From: Isosphaeraceae bacterium
Lineage (GTDB): Bacteria; Planctomycetota; Planctomycetia; Isosphaerales; Isosphaeraceae
Direction of reading: 5' to 3'
DNA length: 64,000 nucleotides
NCBI GenBank assembly: GCA_026004735.1
Contig: BPJS01000001.1
Coordinates: 372,001-436,000 of the forward strand
Shown: piece after piece, positions 60,886-64,000 of the stretch
How the letters are laid out: each line of letters starts with the position of its first letter
How positions within the stretch are numbered: the stretch's first letter is position 1
Position numbers and translations under genes: made by a program
The notes under the pieces: generated by a model
What the model saw: the letters and a program-made list of their open reading frames with translations, nothing else
The model's database searches: none
What the model was told of the DNA's origin: nothing

Positions 60886-61443
60886 TCAGATCACGCGGCC
60901 GGCGTTGCGGCGGAGGAAGTCGCGGGCCTGTTCGACGACTGAGCTGCTGGCTTGGGGGTCGATCCGGCCGTGGGGCGTGGCGTGGTCGATGGTCTGGGGG
61001 AGGGCTTTCGAGAGGGCCTCGGCCAGTTGTTCGGGCGGGATTCCGAGCCGGTCGGCCATGCGTTTGAGGTCGTCGGGGAAGACGGTTTCGACCTGGCGGC
61101 CGTTGATGGGGCGGTTGGGTCCGGTGCTGACCCAGCTATCGGCCTCTTCCTGCATGCCGCGGCGGCGGAATTCGTCGGTCACGCCGCCGACGCCGCCCTT
61201 GCGCTGAATCATGTCGAAGATTTCGGCTAGGACGTCATCGGGGGCGGCCTGGCCGCGGCCCGGGGGAGCGGGCTGGGGGTGCGGGTCGGCCTCGCGGCCG
61301 ACGCCGAGCTGTTCTTCCAGCCGGCGTGACTCGGCCTCGACGTTTTCCAGGCCGGTGCGGGCGGGTCCCTGGCTCCGGGTGCGGGCCGGCGGGTCGCCGG
61401 CCGCCTGTTCGAGCTGGCGGCGGAGGATGTCGATGAGATCCAT
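60886..61443 (-). CDS. YidB-like (DUF937) protein
   Basis: A 185-residue protein. N-terminal part is a charged, Pro-rich helix region; from about 95 it matches YidB/DUF937: KGGVGGVTDEFRRRGMQEEA, then SWVSTGPNRPINGRQVETVF, RMADRLGIPPEQLAEALSKA and LPQTIDHATPHGRIDP. Function of the family is not known. Its start lies 30 bases after the stop of the upstream selenoprotein gene on the same strand, so the two are probably one operon. Confidence 0.8.
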   Translation of the reverse strand: MDLIDILRRQLEQAAGDPPARTRSQGPARTGLENVEAESRRLEEQLGVGREADPHPQPAPPGRGQAAPDDVLAEIFDMIQRKGGVGGVTDEFRRRGMQEEADSWVSTGPNRPINGRQVETVFPDDLKRMADRLGIPPEQLAEALSKALPQTIDHATPHGRIDPQASSSVVEQARDFLRRNAGRVI

Positions 61444-61473
61444 CGGATGAAGCTCCCCGGACGGTGGGCGGTT

Positions 61474-62013
61474 TTAGGCGCTGGCCGCTGGGCGTCGCGG
61501 GACAGCGTTCCAGTCGGGGTGGTCGGCGGAGTCCCGAGGACGATAGTACCAGGTGATGTGTCCGGCCTCGATCAGGAAGTAGCCGGGCATGCGCCAGACG
61601 TCGCCGACCGGCTTGCCGACGGAGTGGCCTCGCAGCAGGGCCTGGACGCCGCGGAGCCAGACGCCTGGAGCCAGGACCTGAGCGACGCCGCCGCGAGTCA
61701 GGCCGAAGGCTTCGTAGAGCTGGGCCTCGGGATCGGCGATCGCGCGGACCTGGGGCCAGAGGTCGGTGAGCACGGAGCCTTGCTCCGGGGTGCCCATGTA
61801 GACAAACAGAGGATCGGGGAAAGCCGGGTCACGCCCGACCTGGTCGCGGACCGCAGCCACGACCTCGCGGCAGAAGATTCAGCCGAGATGGCGGAGGAAG
61901 CTTAAGAGGGTGGGCCGTGGGCCGAGTTGGGCTGAGAGCGGGCCGGGCCTCAGGTTGAGGCCGGCGACGGGCTGTTCGAGGACGGCCGGGTCGATCGGGC
62001 CGGAGGTCTTCAT
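61474..62013 (-). CDS. SelL-related peroxiredoxin-like selenoprotein (in-frame TGA read as Sec45)
   Basis: An ATG at 62013 with GGAG eight bases upstream opens a frame that meets a TGA at 61879-61881 and runs on to a normal stop at 61474. Reading the TGA as selenocysteine gives a continuous 179-residue thioredoxin-fold protein. The N-terminal part contains TLLSFLRHLG directly before Sec45, then IFCREVVAAVRDQV. The active site is thus U-I-F-C, where relatives have CxxC or, in SelL, UxxU. Downstream strands (DPLFVYMGTPEQG; LYEAFGLTRGG; GDVWRMPGYFLIEAGHITWY) are as in AhpC/TSA-like redox proteins. A SECIS-like hairpin lies right after the TGA. Without Sec, only the 128-residue part after the TGA would be annotated, lacking the first half of the active site. 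Likely co-transcribed with the YidB-like gene. Confidence 0.8.
61842..61864 (-). promoter_or_regulatory. SECIS-like hairpin after the Sec TGA
   Basis: In the RNA sense, GGUCGUGG (15-22 bases after UGA) pairs with CCGCGACC over 8 bp with one G-U, leaving a loop CUGCGGU. If the two top pairs open, the loop starts with GG. Distance and the G-containing loop fit bacterial SECIS elements, which bind SelB and lie within some 40 bases of UGA. Confidence 0.6.
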
Positions 62014-62187
62014 GGACGGTTCTCCTACAGCCGTACGGATGCCAACAGCGTACGAGCGGGGGAGCGATCGGCAAGGGATGACGGGTCTCTGGGGCGTGCG
62101 AATCGCCCGCAGGCGCTGGGGGCGTTGCCGGGGTCGGGGCCGGGGGGTGGACGCGCAGTCCGGTCGCGGCGGGGCCGCTGGCCGTTC

Positions 62188-62967
62188 TCAGAGCCGGGCC
62201 GCAGCCGCGCGGTCGATCAGCCAGGTGACCTTCTCGGGGACGGTCTGGAGCAGGGAGGCGGGGAGCTGGGCCGTGCGGGGGCCGAACACGGCCCGGGCGA
62301 CGGCCTCGGCCTTGTTGGCGCCGAAGGCCAGGATCAGGATCGACCGGGCGGCCAGGATCGTTGCCGTGCCGAGCGTCAAGGCCCGGCGGGGGACGGCGGC
62401 CTCCGAACCGCCGAAGTCGCGGGCGGCGTCGGCGATCGTGACGGGGTCGAGCCTGGTCAACCGGGTGGGCAGCCGCAGGGCCTGGTCGAGGGGCAGGTCG
62501 CTCGGTTCGTTGAAGCCGATGTGGCCGTTGCGGCCGATGCCGAGCAACTGGAGGTCGATGCCGCCGTCGGCCTCGATCCAGCGGTCGAAGGCGGCGCAGT
62601 GCTCGGCCGCGAAGGCCTCGGGCACGGTGCCGTCGAGAATGTGGGCGCGGTGGGGAGGAAGATCGACGTGTTGAAAAAGATGTTTATACATGAAGGCATG
62701 ATAGCTATTTGGGTCGAGCGGGGCAATCGGGTAGTACTCGTCGAGGTTGTAGGTGGTGACGTTGGCGAAGCTGAGCTGGCCGGCGCGGTGGCGTGCGACG
62801 AGGTCGGCGTAGACGGGGATGGGGGTGGATCCGGTGGCCAGGCCGAGCACGGCGCGGCCGCGGTCGGCCCGGGTCGAGGCGATGGCCGAGGCGATCCGGT
62901 CGGCGGCGAGGCGGCAGGCTTGGGCAGGGTCGTCGCAGACGAGAACGGTTCCGGCGGGAGTCTGCAT
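62188..62967 (-). CDS. nagB: Glucosamine-6-phosphate deaminase
   Basis: A 259-residue enzyme converting glucosamine-6-phosphate to fructose-6-phosphate and ammonia. Motifs: AVLGLATGSTPIPVYADLVA (phosphate loop), VTTYNLDEYYPIAPLDPNSY (catalytic Asp) and LLGIGRNGHIGFNEPSD (catalytic His/Glu loop). Start at 62967 begins close to the conserved strand (GTVLVCDDPAQACRLAADRI). Codons for YHAFMYKHLFQH are strikingly AT-rich (around 62668-62715). It follows the PIG-L deacetylase gene by 56 bases, so the pair may deacetylate and deaminate amino sugars in sequence. Confidence 0.95.
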   Translation of the reverse strand: MQTPAGTVLVCDDPAQACRLAADRIASAIASTRADRGRAVLGLATGSTPIPVYADLVARHRAGQLSFANVTTYNLDEYYPIAPLDPNSYHAFMYKHLFQHVDLPPHRAHILDGTVPEAFAAEHCAAFDRWIEADGGIDLQLLGIGRNGHIGFNEPSDLPLDQALRLPTRLTRLDPVTIADAARDFGGSEAAVPRRALTLGTATILAARSILILAFGANKAEAVARAVFGPRTAQLPASLLQTVPEKVTWLIDRAAAARL

Positions 62968-63023
62968 GGATCGAAGCGCTTGAGAGGCGGCGGCGGGTGG
63001 GGGGAGGAGTGCGGGCAGGGTGT

Positions 63024-63980
63024 TCAGGTGGTGGCCGGTTCGGGGGTGGGGCTGGAGCCGGGCAGGAGGGTGTGGCAGGAGACGGGGTCGAGGTGGCCGG
63101 AGAGGATCCCCAGCGCGATTTGGATCGGGTCCATCAGCGAAAGGTAGGAGCGGACCGGGTCGTACTGTTCGACCTGGAACAGCTCGACGCCGATGAAGCG
63201 ATCCTCGAACCGGGAAGAGCGGCTGGCCGCGGGGTTGTGGCCCTCGGACCATTCGCGGGTCAGAGCGGCGTAGGCCCGGCCGAGGTGGGAGCAGAATTCG
63301 AAGTAGTCGGTGAGGATCAGTTGGGAGGCGTGGCAGTGGATGGCCCACTGTTTGGCGCGTTCGGCCTCGGTGTCGTAGGGGAAGTAGGCGTTGGGGCGGG
63401 GCAGGGGTCCCCAGGGGGTCCAGCCGGTCAGGACGAGGGTGTCGCTCAGATGGGCGCCGAGCAAGCCGATGGCCGTGAGAGCGCGGGTCATGCGGTGGGC
63501 CAGGTGGGCGTCGGTGGCCGGGGGGAGGATGACGGCGCCGGGTTTGCGGGCGATGAACCAGTCGACGATCTTGTCGAGGTCGTTGGCCGAGGGGGTGTAG
63601 CCCGGTGAGCGGTAGGCGTCCAGGTCCCAGCAGACCGGTTCGGCGCCGAGGACTTCGCATTCGAGGCGGAACTCGCGTTCGCGGACGGCGACTTTTTTCT
63701 GGTCGTCGAGCCAGGGGGCGTCGACATTGCGCTCGCCGGTGAAGACCAGGACCTCGATGACCGGCAGGCCGCGTTTGATGGCGTATTCGTGGAGCAGGCA
63801 GGCGGCGGTGATGGCGCCGTCGTCGGCGTGGGGGCAGAGCATCACCAGAGGACGGTCAGGAGCCAAGGCGTCGCGGAGGATGGTACGGACGTCGGTCAAC
63901 TGGCCGTGGGTTCCGCTGCCTGCGACGGTTTTGAGGACGGCGTCGAAGGCGGGTTGCCAGTGCGTACAACGCGAGGGCAT
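63024..63980 (-). CDS. PIG-L (LmbE-like) family deacetylase
   Basis: A 318-residue zinc deacetylase of the GlcNAc-PI/LmbE type. The metal motif is VMLCPHADDGAITAACLL (usually PHPDDE, here HADDG), followed by VLVFTGERNVDAPWLDDQKK (usual TxG/R region), REREFRLECEVLGAEPVCWD and the late His segment PPATDAHLAHRMTRALTAIG. Members remove acetyl groups from N-acetylglucosamine-containing molecules. With nagB downstream, an amino-sugar use is likely. The last Glu of the usual motif is replaced by Gly. The start is 20 bases from the right edge and has no clear ribosome binding site, so an upstream start cannot be excluded. Confidence 0.85.
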   Translation of the reverse strand: MPSRCTHWQPAFDAVLKTVAGSGTHGQLTDVRTILRDALAPDRPLVMLCPHADDGAITAACLLHEYAIKRGLPVIEVLVFTGERNVDAPWLDDQKKVAVREREFRLECEVLGAEPVCWDLDAYRSPGYTPSANDLDKIVDWFIARKPGAVILPPATDAHLAHRMTRALTAIGLLGAHLSDTLVLTGWTPWGPLPRPNAYFPYDTEAERAKQWAIHCHASQLILTDYFEFCSHLGRAYAALTREWSEGHNPAASRSSRFEDRFIGVELFQVEQYDPVRSYLSLMDPIQIALGILSGHLDPVSCHTLLPGSSPTPEPATT

Positions 63981-64000
63981 GGGGGGAGGCTCGATCCCGG

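Noticed and set aside
61474..61860. Reading the redox protein as a short 128-residue protein starting after the TGA
   Set aside because: It would lack the N-terminal strand and the first active-site residue, while an ATG with a ribosome binding site and matching sequence lies upstream in the same frame.
61829..62074. Minus-strand frame overlapping the start of the selenoprotein in another phase
   Set aside because: It is Pro/Arg-rich and has no family look; the frame through the TGA explains this region far better.

Overview
This window looks like a chromosomal segment of a very GC-rich (about 70% by eye) planctomycete, most likely of the Isosphaeraceae type. The evidence is the set of families present: a DUF1501 and DUF1549/DUF1553 secreted pair, a DUF1559 pilin-like protein in an operon with a small lipoprotein, an ECF sigma factor next to a giant Ser/Thr kinase with WD40 repeats, a PEP-CTERM protein, and several secreted Cys/Gly-rich proteins. 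I saw no insertion sequences, prophage, CRISPR array, rRNA or convincing tRNA. The species assignment is inference.

Layout. 1-5.3 kb (minus strand): a large AsmA-like envelope protein cut by the left edge, coupled to an ArnT-like glycosyltransferase, then a small membrane protein and xseB. 5.6-11.7 kb (minus): a compact flagellar operon, fliF-fliG-(FliG C domain)-fliO-fliP-fliQ-fliR-flhB, with a near-consensus housekeeping promoter. FlhB lacks the NPTH autocleavage motif and FliG is reduced. 11.9-29.2 kb: a secreted Cys-rich protein, a second ArnT-like enzyme, an SMP-30 lactonase-like protein, an eRF1-like (baeRF) protein, a sugar isomerase-like protein, a 1229-residue secreted protein, an alpha/beta hydrolase, the kinase/sigma pair and a PEP-CTERM protein. 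29.8-37.8 kb: priA and nadD (divergent), the DUF1501/DUF1549 pair, a SOUL protein and a lipoprotein separated by a strong bidirectional terminator. 38.4-49.5 kb: three secreted proteins, a sensorless histidine kinase, a STAS protein, a FAH-family hydrolase, the DUF1559 operon, a TPR lipoprotein, trpS and a small protein.

49.7-64 kb: a ComEC channel fused to an alpha/beta hydrolase, a DUF6263-like protein, an enolase with altered active-site residues next to an APH-type kinase, an amino-acid permease, leuA preceded by a possible leader peptide, and a YidB-like protein. Just upstream of the YidB-like gene is a redox protein whose reading frame runs through an in-frame TGA, best read as selenocysteine. 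The window ends with nagB and a PIG-L deacetylase, which fit an amino-sugar deacetylation/deamination route.

The most notable items are the selenoprotein with a SECIS-like hairpin (61474-62013), the ComEC-hydrolase fusion (49679-53188), the non-canonical FlhB and split FliG, and the enolase variant. Everything here is read by eye from sequence and family knowledge; no database search was run.
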